Source: Butyrivibrio hungatei (GTDB lineage: Bacteria; Bacillota; Clostridia; Lachnospirales; Lachnospiraceae). Taken from it: a stretch of 64,000 bases of DNA. The translations under genes and the position numbers were made by a program. Below, piece after piece: positions 42,615 to 51,855 of the stretch. Position 1 is the stretch's first letter. Each line of letters starts with the position of its first letter. Under the pieces are notes generated by a model. That model was not told the DNA's origin, searched no databases, and saw nothing but the letters and a program-made list of their open reading frames with translations. The DNA lies in the NCBI RefSeq assembly GCF_900101605.1, contig NZ_FMUR01000005.1:1-64000 (forward strand), in the 5' to 3' direction.

Positions 42615-42821
42615 ATGAGACAGGACATTCAGCCAGAATTCCATCAGGCCACTGTTACTTGCAACTGCGGTAACACATTTACAGTTGGATCAACTAAGAG
42701 CGACATTCACGTTGAAATCTGCTCAAAGTGCCATCCATTCTACACAGGCCAGCAGAAGGCTACAGCTGCTCGTGGACGTATTGATAAGTTCAATAAGAAA
42801 TACGGCATGGACAATAAGTAA
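42615..42821 (+). CDS. rpmE: 50S ribosomal protein L31
   Basis: The 68-residue product is the zinc-binding (C+) form of L31: CNCGNTF near residue 18 and [10 protein letters not shown] near residue 38 provide the cysteines. The family end [10 protein letters not shown] is intact. A good GAGGTGAG site precedes the ATG. Zinc-containing L31 implies regulation of an alternative C- form by zinc if one exists elsewhere. It is followed by a strong terminator. Confidence 0.97.
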   Translation: MRQDIQPEFHQATVTCNCGNTFTVGSTKSDIHVEICSKCHPFYTGQQKATAARGRIDKFNKKYGMDNK

Positions 42822-42841
42822 TTTGCAGAAGTAAAGAAGAG

Positions 42842-42870
42842 AGGTTGAGGCTGTAGCCTCAACCTTTTTT
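42842..42870 (+). terminator. Intrinsic terminator of rpmE
   Basis: AGGTTGAGGCT, GT, AGCCTCAACCT and a T-run: an 11-bp perfect stem, though the 2-base centre means the inner pairs open as a loop. Confidence 0.85.
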
Positions 42871-42887
42871 AGATAGTGAGGTGAAGA

Positions 42888-44003
42888 ATGAAGAAACACA
42901 AGATAGATCACTATTCCGGAATTGGAGGTCAGGCGGTTCTTGAAGGCGTTATGATGCGTAACAAGGATATGTACGCTGTTGCGGTCAGAAAGCCTGATGG
43001 TGATATTGCTGTTGAGATAGATGAGTTTCACGGAGTTGCTTATGGTAGTAAGCTTTTGAATATTCCTTTTATCAGAGGAATGTTTGTGTTTATTGATTCA
43101 CTATTGCTTGGAATCAGGGTGCTTACTTATTCATCTTCATTTTATGAAGAATTGCCCCAGAAGCCATCCAAATTTGATGAGGAGCTTGACAAGGTGTCGA
43201 GCGGACATGAAGACAGTCTCCTTATGGTTTTGACTACGGTTGCTTCATTTGTGCTTGCGATTGCTCTTTTCATGGTGCTTCCGTATGCACTTTCTGAGCT
43301 TGTTATCGGAAGATATATCAGAAATGCGTCTCTTACAGCAATTATTGAAGGTGTTTTGAGAATTCTGATCTTTATTATTTATATACTGATAATATCGGGA
43401 ATGAAGGATATCAAGAGACTTTTTAGATATCACGGAGCGGAACATAAGTGCATCAACTGCATTGAAAAGGGTAAGCCCCTCACTCCTGAGAATGTAAAAA
43501 AGAGTTCAAGACTTCACAAGAGATGTGGAAGCAGCTTTATACTCTTTGTTATGTTTGTGAGCATTGTCGTATTTTTCTTTATAAGAGTTGAGTCGGTTTT
43601 GTTCAAGGTATTGCTCAGAGTATTGCTTATTCCCGTGATCTCGGGTATTTCATATGAGATTATCAGACTTGCGGGCAGAAGTAACTTTATTCTTGTCAGA
43701 ATAATATCTGCGCCAGGTTTCTGGCTCCAAAGACTTACAACCAAGGAACCGAATGATGCAATGATAGAAGTTGCGATCAAGTCTGTTGAAGCCGTATTTG
43801 ACTGGAAGCAGTTCCTCATGGACTCTTTCGGATACGATGTTGACGGCGGAGAATACAATGATTATGAAGCTCCCGTGAAGAAGCAGAGTAAGAGAGAAGC
43901 TGCAATAGAGCTTTACGAGCGCAAAAGAGAAGAGACAAAAGAGTTGACCAGAGAGATGCAGATTCGTGAACGTTCAAGAAAACGCGACGAATATGACGAC
44001 TGA
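42888..44003 (+). CDS. DUF1385 domain-containing membrane protein
   Basis: A conserved Firmicutes protein of unknown biochemical role that usually sits between rpmE and prmC/prfA, as here. The 371 residues show the family start GIGGQAVLEGVMMRNKDMYAVAVRKPDG, an N-terminal soluble part, several membrane helices at about 100-165 and 210-260, the YHGAEHKCINCIEKGKPLTPENV block, and a basic/acidic C-terminus (KKQSKREAAIELYERKREE). The stop codon overlaps the prmC ATG (TGATG). Function may relate to ribosome or translation tasks given its neighbours, but that is inference. Confidence 0.9.
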   Translation: MKKHKIDHYSGIGGQAVLEGVMMRNKDMYAVAVRKPDGDIAVEIDEFHGVAYGSKLLNIPFIRGMFVFIDSLLLGIRVLTYSSSFYEELPQKPSKFDEELDKVSSGHEDSLLMVLTTVASFVLAIALFMVLPYALSELVIGRYIRNASLTAIIEGVLRILIFIIYILIISGMKDIKRLFRYHGAEHKCINCIEKGKPLTPENVKKSSRLHKRCGSSFILFVMFVSIVVFFFIRVESVLFKVLLRVLLIPVISGISYEIIRLAGRSNFILVRIISAPGFWLQRLTTKEPNDAMIEVAIKSVEAVFDWKQFLMDSFGYDVDGGEYNDYEAPVKKQSKREAAIELYERKREETKELTREMQIRERSRKRDEYDD

Positions 44004-44872
44004 TGACTGATAATGCTTTAAGAAAAAATATGAATTATAAAGATTGTTTGGAAAAAGGAACAGAGAATCTTGAAAGAGCCGGAATCACAGAAGCTAAGCT
44101 TGATGCCCGGCTCCTTTTAGAATATGTATGTAAGACGGATCACAGCACTCTTTTTGCACACCCTGACAGAGAGGTATCGGATGATGAAGAGAACCTTTAT
44201 GAGGGATTTATAGCAAGGAGAGTTAAGAGAGAGCCGGTTGCCTATATTCTTGGAAGTATGGGCTTTATGGGGCTTTCTTTTGATGTTTCCAAAGATGTGC
44301 TGATACCGGAGCAGGATACTGAGATTCTTGTGGAAGAGGCGCTCAGATTCTGTGAAGACAAGATGAGAGTTCTTGATCTTTGCACGGGATCGGGATGCAT
44401 AGCTCTCAGTATTTTAAACTATACGAATGAAACTGAGGCTCTTTGTACCGATATATCTGAGAAAGCAATTTCTGTTGCTAAGGGAAATGCCGAGAAAATG
44501 GGGCTGTCGGAGAGAGTTGAGATTGTTATGACAGATCTTTTTCCCGGAAAAGAAGTAGGAAAATTTGATATATTGGTCTCGAATCCGCCCTATATTCGAA
44601 GCAGCGTTATAGACAGCCTTGCGCCCGAAGTTAAGGACTATGAACCGAGGCTTGCTCTTGACGGAGCTGAAGACGGACTTGTTTTTTACAGAAGAATTGC
44701 TGAAAATGCCGAAGATTATCTGTATTCGGGAGCTTATATTTTTCTTGAGATAGGATACGATCAGGGGGATGAGGTAAAAGAGCTCCTTGAAAAGCAGGGA
44801 AAGTATCATGATATTGAAGTTATAAAGGACTACAGCGGAAACGACAGAGTGGTGCGTGCGTGTTATTACTGA
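44003..44872 (+). CDS. prmC: Release factor glutamine methyltransferase
   Basis: PrmC methylates the glutamine of the GGQ motif in RF1 and RF2. An N-terminal helical domain (LERAGITEAKLDARLLLEYVC) is followed by the SAM-binding VLDLCTGSGCIALSI near residue 117 and the catalytic NPPYI in LVSNPPYIRSS. 289 residues is normal. The substrate RF1 gene prfA follows after 64 bases. The ATG overlaps the previous stop; a second in-frame ATG nine codons on is possible. Confidence 0.95.
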   Translation: MTDNALRKNMNYKDCLEKGTENLERAGITEAKLDARLLLEYVCKTDHSTLFAHPDREVSDDEENLYEGFIARRVKREPVAYILGSMGFMGLSFDVSKDVLIPEQDTEILVEEALRFCEDKMRVLDLCTGSGCIALSILNYTNETEALCTDISEKAISVAKGNAEKMGLSERVEIVMTDLFPGKEVGKFDILVSNPPYIRSSVIDSLAPEVKDYEPRLALDGAEDGLVFYRRIAENAEDYLYSGAYIFLEIGYDQGDEVKELLEKQGKYHDIEVIKDYSGNDRVVRACYY

Positions 44873-44936
44873 TTGTTGTAAGAGAACGTAAAATCAGCAT
44901 TTTTCGCTTAGTATTGACAGAAGAAGCAGGTAGATT

Positions 44937-46007
44937 ATGTTTGACAGATTGGAAGATATTTTAAGAAGATACGAAGATATTACGATGGAGCTTAATAATC
45001 CGGACGTTATCTCGGATCAGAACAGATTCAGGGCGCTTATGAAAGAGCAGAAGAGCCTTGATTCGCTGGTTGAGTGCTATCGTGAGTATAAGAAATGCAA
45101 GGAGACGATTGAGGAGAGTCTGGCTCTTCTTGAGGAGGAATCCGATCCCGAGATGAAGGAAATGCTCAAAGAGGAGCTTGCTGATGCAAAAAATATGATT
45201 CCTTCATATGAGGAGAAGCTCAAGATACTTCTTTTGCCTAAGGATCCCAATGATGATAAGAATGTTATTGTCGAGATCCGAGCAGGTGTCGGAGGCGACG
45301 AAGCGGCTCTTTTTGCGGCGGATATGTACAGAGTGTACACGAGGTATGCCGAGAGGCAGAATTGGCGCGTAGAGACAATGAGTGTGGAAGATATAGGAAT
45401 AGGTGGAATCAAGGCGGTCAGCTTTATGATAAAGGGAACCGGAGCTTATTCCAGGCTTAAATTTGAAAGCGGTGTTCACAGAGTGCAGAGAATTCCTGCG
45501 ACGGAGTCGGGCGGAAGAATACATACTTCGGCAATTACCGTTGCGATCATGCCTGAAGTCGAGGATGTCGAAGTCGAGATCGATATGAATGATTGCAAAT
45601 TCGATGTTTTCAGGGCGTCAGGAAACGGCGGACAGTGCGTAAATACCACGGATTCTGCGGTAAGACTTACTCATTTTCCGACGGGCATAGTTATTTCATG
45701 TCAGGATGAAAAGAGCCAGCAGCAGAACAAGGCAAAGGCGCTGAAGGTTCTCAGGGCAAAGCTCTATGAGATGGAACAGGCCAGAAAACATGAAGATGCC
45801 GCAGAACTTAGAAGGAGTCAGGTTGGAAGCGGAGATAGGTCTGAAAAAATAAGGACTTATAATTTCCATCAGGGACGCGTGACGGATCACAGAATAAATT
45901 TAACTCTTTATAAGATAGATCAGATAATGGATGGGGATATCGATGAACTTATCGATTCTCTTATAGCCGCAGACCAGGCGGAGAAGCTTTCTACAATGGA
46001 AAATTGA
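44937..46007 (+). CDS. prfA: Peptide chain release factor 1
   Basis: RF1 recognises UAA and UAG. The 356-residue product carries the anticodon-like PAT tripeptide ([14 protein letters not shown]) and the catalytic GGQ in [20 protein letters not shown], plus [25 protein letters not shown] instead of SPF identifies RF1, not RF2. The Gln of GGQ is the target of PrmC encoded just upstream. GCAGG-type ribosome site before ATG. Confidence 0.97.
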   Translation: MFDRLEDILRRYEDITMELNNPDVISDQNRFRALMKEQKSLDSLVECYREYKKCKETIEESLALLEEESDPEMKEMLKEELADAKNMIPSYEEKLKILLLPKDPNDDKNVIVEIRAGVGGDEAALFAADMYRVYTRYAERQNWRVETMSVEDIGIGGIKAVSFMIKGTGAYSRLKFESGVHRVQRIPATESGGRIHTSAITVAIMPEVEDVEVEIDMNDCKFDVFRASGNGGQCVNTTDSAVRLTHFPTGIVISCQDEKSQQQNKAKALKVLRAKLYEMEQARKHEDAAELRRSQVGSGDRSEKIRTYNFHQGRVTDHRINLTLYKIDQIMDGDIDELIDSLIAADQAEKLSTMEN

Positions 46008-46074
46008 AACAGATACGGAATATATTTACGGAATGTAGCATGATAAGGATGTTCAATCTTGCTGTAGTAAAATA

Positions 46075-46096
46075 TATAGTGTAAAATTACACTATA
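46075..46096. promoter_or_regulatory. 22-base palindromic operator-like site upstream of the Hpt gene
   Basis: TATAGTGTAA, AA, TTACACTATA is a perfect inverted repeat 28 bases before the ATG at 46124. The position and symmetry suit binding of a dimeric regulator. Confidence 0.6.
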
Positions 46097-46123
46097 AAAC
46101 GTTTATTTATGTGAGGTATATGA

Positions 46124-46492
46124 ATGGATGCTGCTTTTAAAGAAGAACTGATTGAATGGGGCGTCGATTGGGAAGATGTCCACAATCGGTTCATGGGAAA
46201 TGAGGACCTTATTGCCAAGTTTATGCTCAGATTTCTTGGTGATCCGAGCATGACAAGTCTTTCGAAATATCTGGGAGAAGAGAATGTCTCGGAAGCATTT
46301 AAGGCAGTACATGCATTGAAAGGCGTGAGTGCGAATCTTGGGCTTAAGGGTTTTTATTCTCAGGTCTATGACCTCACGGAAATCTTAAGAGCAGGAACGA
46401 TGGACGGTTATGAGCCGTATTACGATCATATCAAGCTTAAGTATGACGACCTCATAAGCATATTGAGGAAATATCAAAGCAGCGCATCATAA
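46124..46492 (+). CDS. Histidine phosphotransfer (Hpt) domain protein
   Basis: A stand-alone Hpt module of 122 residues. The phosphorylatable histidine is in AVHALKGVSANLGL (HxxKG, His near residue 64). Such proteins pass phosphate between hybrid kinases and response regulators. No hybrid kinase is adjacent; the partner is unknown. The 3' end overlaps a convergent gene by 6 bases. GTGAGG lies about 10 bases before the ATG. Confidence 0.88.
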   Translation: MDAAFKEELIEWGVDWEDVHNRFMGNEDLIAKFMLRFLGDPSMTSLSKYLGEENVSEAFKAVHALKGVSANLGLKGFYSQVYDLTEILRAGTMDGYEPYYDHIKLKYDDLISILRKYQSSAS

Positions 46493-46987
46493 TAACTGAT
46501 TTTCAATTCCACATGATTCAAGAAAGCTTGGGAAATAATTGTCCCAGGCTTTTTCTGCGCTCTTATCAAGGGTAAAGACGTTGTATGCCGTTCCTGTGGT
46601 TAAAATAAGCTCGTTATTTGCGAATTTGATATTTATCCCGAGATTTAGCATAAAAGGGTCTATATCGCCCTCAGAACCGCTTATAACGGCTTCTTTGGTA
46701 TCACTGTCGGCATGAAGCACAAATTTAAAGCTTATCGGAGTTCTTTTTCCCTTAATCAGATTAAGGCAGATGGGACGAAGTTCCGACCATAATGAAAAAG
46801 AACGGTTGTTATTGTTTGCGGTTTCGTTGCTTTCGCCGGCAAAAAATTCTCTGTTGATATGGCCGTCGATCGAAAAAGTATTGAAAGTTTCGATGGTGAC
46901 TTCTTCGACCTGAAAATTATCGAAAACCTCGGTTGTGAGGAGCTTTTCCATAAATATTTTTATGTTGTTTATCTTGAGAGCTATCAT
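46487..46987 (-). CDS. DUF5721 family protein
   Basis: A 166-residue protein that I match to DUF5721, a Lachnospiraceae family of unknown role, from MIALKINNIKIFMEKLLTTE and VTIETFNTFSIDGHINREFF. The second half is beta-rich (PISFKFVLHADSDTKEA; INIKFANNELILTTG). No membrane helix or signal peptide. On the minus strand AAGGAG sits about 6 bases before the ATG. It is convergent with the Hpt gene and overlaps its last codons. Confidence 0.82.
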   Translation of the reverse strand: MIALKINNIKIFMEKLLTTEVFDNFQVEEVTIETFNTFSIDGHINREFFAGESNETANNNNRSFSLWSELRPICLNLIKGKRTPISFKFVLHADSDTKEAVISGSEGDIDPFMLNLGINIKFANNELILTTGTAYNVFTLDKSAEKAWDNYFPSFLESCGIENQLL

Positions 46988-47195
46988 AATTTCTCCTTAA
47001 TATTAAGTCATCACAGAAAAAATTATATGATAAATATAGCTATTTGTGTGGATTTTTTTTATGAATTAAATAATGCGCTTTTTTCGGGCGCGCCAACTAC
47101 TTAAATGAAGATTAATTAGGATAATTTAAATTTCCTGTATATTTTTGTGAGGATATACGGTATACTATAAAAAAATGTCTAAAAAGAGGGACAAT

Positions 47196-48221
47196 ATGGC
47201 AAAGACAGTTAGACTTAAGGACATTGCTGAAAAAATAGGGGTTAGCACTGTCACAGTATCAAAAGCATTATCAGGACAGAAGGGCATGAGCGACGAACTC
47301 AGAGAGAAAATTCATGCTCTTGCAAATGAGATGGGATATATCCCGTCTATTTCTCGTAAGGTAGACATCTTTAGTAAGAGTTATACTATAGGTCTTCTTA
47401 TTTCTGAAGATAATATGACTGAGTACAGTTCTTACTATACAAAGATGCACCAGAAAGTTTCTCAGATTGCAATGGAGATGGGATGTTTTACCATGCTCGA
47501 AGTTGTATCTGAGCAGAGCGAGAAGAAAAAGAATTTCCCGCGTATAGTTGCGGATAAGAAGGTTGACGGTATCATCGTTATCGGAAGATTAAGCGGAGAG
47601 TATCTCAGATCCATCAGGGATAATTTCTCTATTCCAATGATATATCTTGATTTCTGTAACCACACAGGAGATGAGGACGCTGTTGTAGCAGACAGTTTCC
47701 ACGGGGCATATCTTCTTACAAATCATCTCTTTGATATGGGGCATACATCTATTGCATTTGTAGGAACAATAATGGCAGAGGGGAATATTACAGACAGATA
47801 TCTCGGATATGTTAAGTCGCTACTTGAGCACAGCCATCCTGTGAGAAAAGACTGGGTAATACCGGATAGGGATCTTAGTACAGGCGAGATGGACTACAAC
47901 AGGTTCTTCAAGCTTCCGGAAGAAATGCCTTCAGCATTTTTCTGTAACTGTGATGTATCTGCAAGTATGCTTATCAAGCGCCTTAATGAAAAGGGATATA
48001 AGGTTCCGGATGACATTTCCGTAGCGGGATATGACAATTATATTTTCCCCGGACTTTGCGATATCAAGCTTACAACATTTGAGGTTGATACATACGAAAT
48101 GGGAAGAAATGCGATCTACAGTCTTATTCGTAAGATTGGTGGAGAACGTTACAGACAGGGTGTCATGATCCTTGAAGGACACATGGTTCTCGGAGACAGC
48201 GTAAAGAATTTGAATGCTTAA
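47196..48221 (+). CDS. LacI family transcriptional regulator
   Basis: ATG 47196 is preferred over ATG 47175 because AGAGGGA sits just before it, and the region before 47175 is a TATACT -10. The helix-turn-helix is VRLKDIAEKIGVSTVTVSKAL, with the hinge helix region near residue 48; a periplasmic-binding-like effector domain follows (DGIIVIGRLSGEYL, SVAGYDNYIFPGLCDIKLTTF). About 341 residues. The effector is probably a sugar, but neighbouring genes give no hint. An 11-base palindrome (TATACGGTATA, 47154) overlaps the -10 and could be its own operator. Confidence 0.92.
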   Translation: MAKTVRLKDIAEKIGVSTVTVSKALSGQKGMSDELREKIHALANEMGYIPSISRKVDIFSKSYTIGLLISEDNMTEYSSYYTKMHQKVSQIAMEMGCFTMLEVVSEQSEKKKNFPRIVADKKVDGIIVIGRLSGEYLRSIRDNFSIPMIYLDFCNHTGDEDAVVADSFHGAYLLTNHLFDMGHTSIAFVGTIMAEGNITDRYLGYVKSLLEHSHPVRKDWVIPDRDLSTGEMDYNRFFKLPEEMPSAFFCNCDVSASMLIKRLNEKGYKVPDDISVAGYDNYIFPGLCDIKLTTFEVDTYEMGRNAIYSLIRKIGGERYRQGVMILEGHMVLGDSVKNLNA

Positions 48222-48237
48222 TGATATTTAAAAAATT

Positions 48238-48282
48238 AAGACCATTGGCTCACAAATAACAGTGAATCAATGGTCTTTTTTT
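48238..48282. terminator. Bidirectional intrinsic terminator between the LacI gene and degV
   Basis: AAGACCATTG (48238-48247) and CAATGGTCTT (48268-48277) pair perfectly. A T-run follows on the plus strand, and on the minus strand AATTTTTT follows, so it can serve both convergent genes. Confidence 0.8.
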
Positions 48283-48302
48283 ATGATTTTTTTGAAAAAC
48301 AA

Positions 48303-49139
48303 TCAGCAGGTTACGATGATTCCGCCGTCAGCTGCGTAAGTGGAAGATAAGCCTGCCGTATCAACAATATATGCGGCCTTAAAAGGAACCTTTTTTAGGA
48401 TCATATCCTTAACTACGGCTGCTCTCTCAAAGCAATTAACGTTTGATATCATAAGAGTCTTTGTCTCGGGGTTTTTTACTTCGGCTGCGACAAGCTCTGT
48501 CATCTTAACAAGGGCTTTTTTCATGCCTATTCCCTGACTCTTCTGAAGTATCTCGCCTTTAACACCGTGGCACACGGGCTTGATGTTGAGTGTTGAAGCT
48601 ACAAGAGCTTTCATGCCTGTAAGTCTGCCGTTTTTTCTGAGAGTCTCGAGCGAATCGAGAACAAAATATGTAAGCATTTCGTCGCGATAAGCTTCAACTT
48701 TTTTTACGACTTCATCAAAAGGAAGTCCGGCATCTGCAAGCTCTATTATCTTAAGAGCGATATTTCCTTCGCCGCAACTTGCGGACAGTGAATCGAAAAT
48801 ATGGATATTCTTTTCACCAACTTCTTCGTGATACAGATTTTTTCCGAGAAGAGCACTGTTATAACTTCCGCTGAGCTTGGATGTAAGTGTGACAACATAT
48901 ACATCATCGGCATCTGTGCGGTATGAATTCATATAAAGGTCCGGTGACGGACAGGCTGTTTTTGGGCAATCCTCAGAAGCAGCCACAAGTTCAAGGTACT
49001 CTTTCTGGTTAAATGTATCATCATCAACGATCACGTGGTCGTCAACCTGCATGATGAGAGGAATGAACTCAAAACGAGAATCAGTCCTATACTCGACAGG
49101 AAGATCGCAACCGCTGTCTACAACTATCTTATAACTCAT
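48303..49139 (-). CDS. DegV family fatty-acid-binding protein
   Basis: DegV proteins bind a fatty acid between two domains; FakB-type members hand fatty acids to the kinase FakA. The 278-residue product starts YKIVVDSGCDLPVEY and contains KTACPSPDLYMNSYR, VVTLTSKLSGSYNSALLG and FVLDSLETLRKNGRLTGMKA, all typical. No FakA homologue is in the window. The ATG has a GGAGG site on the minus strand. It is monocistronic. Confidence 0.93.
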   Translation of the reverse strand: MSYKIVVDSGCDLPVEYRTDSRFEFIPLIMQVDDHVIVDDDTFNQKEYLELVAASEDCPKTACPSPDLYMNSYRTDADDVYVVTLTSKLSGSYNSALLGKNLYHEEVGEKNIHIFDSLSASCGEGNIALKIIELADAGLPFDEVVKKVEAYRDEMLTYFVLDSLETLRKNGRLTGMKALVASTLNIKPVCHGVKGEILQKSQGIGMKKALVKMTELVAAEVKNPETKTLMISNVNCFERAAVVKDMILKKVPFKAAYIVDTAGLSSTYAADGGIIVTC

Positions 49140-49266
49140 AAATCCTCCAAAAGCGTTTTTAACGTAGTTTTTGATACTACATACTGTATCATACCACGTA
49201 TGAAATTCTCAGTAAAGCGCACTTTGAATATGAGGCTGTTTAGGCTGCTACGAGTTTGAGTCCGCA

Positions 49267-49992
49267 TTATTGTTTCTTTGAATCTTCAATGGCTTGTCTG
49301 ACTATCTTGGAATAGTAGAAAGCGACGAAGAAAGATATTCCGTTATCCATAGTTATGCGTAGAGAAGAACTCTTTTTTACATGATTGATATTTATGAGTC
49401 CGTCGTTGGAGACGGGGCATATCTGTGGGAATATTGAGCACTGGTCGTAGAAGTTAAAGACTGAAGTTACGAATGTTAGAATACGACCGTCAGCGAGATA
49501 GACGAGGAGGTTTTCTCCTTTCTTTTTTGCACAAACGATATCATCGCCCGATGCATAAATTGTATCTCCGTGATAGCGAAGCTCAACTGTGGAAGGCGGA
49601 GCGATTCTTTCTGCCACGATGCGGTCGACAAATTCTGTCAGCTCTTCAACTTTGATCGGCTTGTCAATGAAATAGAGATTATTTGCTTTGAGACCTTCAT
49701 CATCAGCGAGCTTACGATAATCTATAGAAGAGCAGCATAAGATGATTGGCTTGGTTATACCGATATCAAGGAGAGTTTTGGCAATTACAAAACCGTTTGT
49801 CTCTTCCAGAGTCATATCTATGAAAAGAGCTTGATACATCTGAGGTCTTATCATGAATGCTTCTTTGTTTCCGAATGAATCTATATAGATCTGCTCGCCG
49901 GATTCTTTGATGACCCTTTCGGCCTGTCTTTTGAGTAGCCTTTCCGACTGCTTTCTGTCGGCGATATTGTCGTCACATATTGCAAAATACAT
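49267..49992 (-). CDS. LytTR-type response regulator
   Basis: The start is placed at ATG 49992, giving MYFAICDDNIADRKQSERLL; the open frame extends 49 codons further upstream through AT-rich, low-quality sequence. Residues 1 to about 120 are a receiver domain (CDD acidic pocket, ALFIDMTLEETNGF with the phospho-acceptor Asp, and a lysine in FIDKPIKV). The C-terminal half is a LytTR DNA-binding domain (RILTFVTSVFNFYDQ, NHVKKSSSLRITMDNG). No sensor kinase is adjacent. LytTR regulators often control peptide signalling or cell surface genes. Confidence 0.88.
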   Translation of the reverse strand: MYFAICDDNIADRKQSERLLKRQAERVIKESGEQIYIDSFGNKEAFMIRPQMYQALFIDMTLEETNGFVIAKTLLDIGITKPIILCCSSIDYRKLADDEGLKANNLYFIDKPIKVEELTEFVDRIVAERIAPPSTVELRYHGDTIYASGDDIVCAKKKGENLLVYLADGRILTFVTSVFNFYDQCSIFPQICPVSNDGLININHVKKSSSLRITMDNGISFFVAFYYSKIVRQAIEDSKKQ

Positions 49993-50077
49993 AATCGCAA
50001 AACCTTTCGTATATAACAAAAATGAATAATATGATATACGAATTGCCCCAAATTTCCGCAATTCTACAAACATATTA

Positions 50078-50371
50078 TCATATAAAACTAAAATGTAACG
50101 GAGATAAACGTAAAAGAATAATAAAAAGAAGCTGTACAAAGATTATCACCGGGATGCCGATCTTGAATTTCAGGTGCTTTGTTTTGTGCCTGAATGTGTA
50201 CATGCCGATGAACATTCCGATACTTCCGCCGATCAAGGAGAATGCAAAAAGGGTTGCCTCAGGGATGCGAAAGGCGTTTTTACGCGCCCTTCGCTTATCA
50301 TTTCCCATTAAGGCAAACCCTATAATATTTACTGCTGCAAAATAAATTAACAATAAAGAAAGTGAATCCAT
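50078..50371 (-). CDS. DUF1294 family membrane protein
   Basis: A 97-residue protein with hydrophobic helices at the N-terminus, middle and C-terminus, and the family phrases MGNDKRRARKNAFRIPEATL, GGSIGMFIGMYTFRHKT and KFKIGIPVI. The biochemical role is unknown. It starts 3 bases after argG on the same strand, so it is almost certainly co-transcribed with it; whether this reflects function or convenience is not clear. Confidence 0.88.
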   Translation of the reverse strand: MDSLSLLLIYFAAVNIIGFALMGNDKRRARKNAFRIPEATLFAFSLIGGSIGMFIGMYTFRHKTKHLKFKIGIPVIIFVQLLFIILLRLSPLHFSFI

Positions 50372-50374
50372 CGA

Positions 50375-51598
50375 TTATTTATTGTTGGCTACTTCCTGCA
50401 TCTTCATAGCGCGAACCTTTGAAGAGAGGCCGAAGAGGTTGATGAATCCCTCAGCATCGTGGTGGTCGTAAAGATCACCTGTCTTGAATGATGCAATGCT
50501 CTCGTTGTAGAGAGAGTAAGGTGACTTTGTACCTGCTTTGATGATGTTACCCTTGTAGAGCTTGAAAGTAACTTCACCTGTTACATACTTCTGAGTTGAT
50601 TCGATAAATGCCTGCTCGGCTTCACGAAGAGGAGTAAACCATTTCCCTTCATATACTATATCGGCAAACTTGTTGCCCATATCTTTCTTCATTGTATAGG
50701 TATCACGGTCTAAAATCAACTCTTCAAGCTGCTGATGTGCTTCGTAGAGGATAGTTCCGCCGGGTGTCTCGTATACACCACGTGACTTCATGCCTACTAC
50801 ACGGTTTTCAACGATGTCAACGATTCCGATACCGTTCTCGCCGCCGAGCTTATTAAGAGTACGGATAATGTCTGAAACTTTCATTTCCTTGCCGTTAACT
50901 GACTTGGGAACGCCGGCTTCGAAAGTCATTGTAACTGTTGTAGGAACGTCGGGAGCATCTTCGGGAGTTTTGCCGAGTACAAGAAGATGCTTGTAGTTGG
51001 GCTCAAGTGCCGGATCTTCGAGCTCAAGGCCCTCGTGTGATATATGCCAAAGGTTTCTGTCACGGCTATAGCTTGAATCAGCTGAGAAAGGAAGGTTTAT
51101 TCCGTGCTGTCTGCAGTATTCAATCTCAGATTCACGTGAATCAAGTGTCCACTTGTCGTTTCTCCATGCTGCAATGATCTTGATATCGGGAGCAAGAGCC
51201 TTGATACCGAGTTCGAAACGGATCTGGTCGTTTCCTTTACCTGTAGCACCGTGGCAGATGGCAACAGCGCCTTCTTTTCTTGCAACTTCTACGAGCTTCT
51301 TAGCGATAAGAGGACGAGCCATAGATGTTCCGAGAAGGTATTTGTTCTCGTATACGGCATGAGCCTGTACGCAAGGAACTACGTATTCATCGCAGAACTC
51401 ATCAACTACATCAAGGATATAGAGCTTGCTGGCGCCGCAGCTTACAGCTCTTTCTTCAAGTCCGTCAAGTTCTTCTTCCTGACCGCAGTCGATACATACA
51501 CATACTACTTCGTAATCAAAATTCTCTTTAAGCCACGGAATGATAGCAGTTGTATCAAGTCCGCCTGAATAAGCCAAAATAACCTTTTCTTTTGCCAT
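50375..51598 (-). CDS. argG: Argininosuccinate synthase
   Basis: Joins citrulline and aspartate with ATP in arginine synthesis. The 407-residue product opens with the PP-loop VILAYSGGLDTTAIIPWL, then CVCIDCGQEEELDG, ICHGATGKGNDQIRFE and the NGIGIVDIVENRVVGMKSRG block. It is divergent from argC and its operon across a 257-base intergenic region carrying paired promoters and ArgR-like boxes. argF and argH are not in the window. Confidence 0.97.
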   Translation of the reverse strand: MAKEKVILAYSGGLDTTAIIPWLKENFDYEVVCVCIDCGQEEELDGLEERAVSCGASKLYILDVVDEFCDEYVVPCVQAHAVYENKYLLGTSMARPLIAKKLVEVARKEGAVAICHGATGKGNDQIRFELGIKALAPDIKIIAAWRNDKWTLDSRESEIEYCRQHGINLPFSADSSYSRDRNLWHISHEGLELEDPALEPNYKHLLVLGKTPEDAPDVPTTVTMTFEAGVPKSVNGKEMKVSDIIRTLNKLGGENGIGIVDIVENRVVGMKSRGVYETPGGTILYEAHQQLEELILDRDTYTMKKDMGNKFADIVYEGKWFTPLREAEQAFIESTQKYVTGEVTFKLYKGNIIKAGTKSPYSLYNESIASFKTGDLYDHHDAEGFINLFGLSSKVRAMKMQEVANNK

Positions 51599-51666
51599 GT
51601 TATTCCCTTTCTTCCATTGTAAAATGGTATCTTTATTTATTCGGATTTCTCAATTCCACTTACCAT

Positions 51667-51695
51667 AATATACTCTCGGAAAAAACAAAATGCAA
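51667..51695 (-). promoter_or_regulatory. Promoter of argG
   Basis: On the minus strand TTGCAT (51690-51695) and TATATT (51667-51672) are separated by 17 bases. Confidence 0.7.
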
Positions 51696-51702
51696 CACCA
51701 AA

Positions 51703-51772
51703 ATGAATAAATATTAAAAAAATCAACAAAATATGCATAAATATTAAAAATGGGTTGCATAATTTTTTTTGC
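51703..51772. promoter_or_regulatory. ArgR-like boxes between argG and argC
   Basis: ATGAATAAATATTAAAAA (51703-51720) and ATGCATAAATATTAAAAA (51733-51750) are direct repeats 30 bases apart, and TTGCATAATTTTTTTTGC (51755-51772) is a third, weaker match overlapping the argC -35. The words resemble Firmicutes ARG boxes (CATGAATAAAAATTCA-like). A hexameric ArgR bridging both promoters is the obvious model. Confidence 0.5.
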
Positions 51773-51783
51773 GGTCGTATACT
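51755..51783 (+). promoter_or_regulatory. Promoter of the argC operon
   Basis: TTGCAT (51755-51760) and TATACT (51778-51783) are separated by 17 bases. The -35 lies within the third ArgR-like box. Confidence 0.7.
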
Positions 51784-51855
51784 GAAAAAAGTTTATACAT
51801 CTTATGTTTATAGTGTAAGTTCATTTATTATGAAAAAACTGAGAGGTTGAATAAA

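Noticed and set aside
49993-50139. 49-codon upstream extension of the LytTR regulator
   Set aside because: The extension is AT-rich and hydrophobic with no ribosome site, while the receiver domain starts exactly at ATG 49992.
51599-51855. T-box or other riboswitch in the arg intergenic region; also upstream of cysS and argS
   Set aside because: No T-box core sequence or specifier stem and no terminator/antiterminator pair were found; the arg region is better explained by two promoters and ArgR-like boxes.
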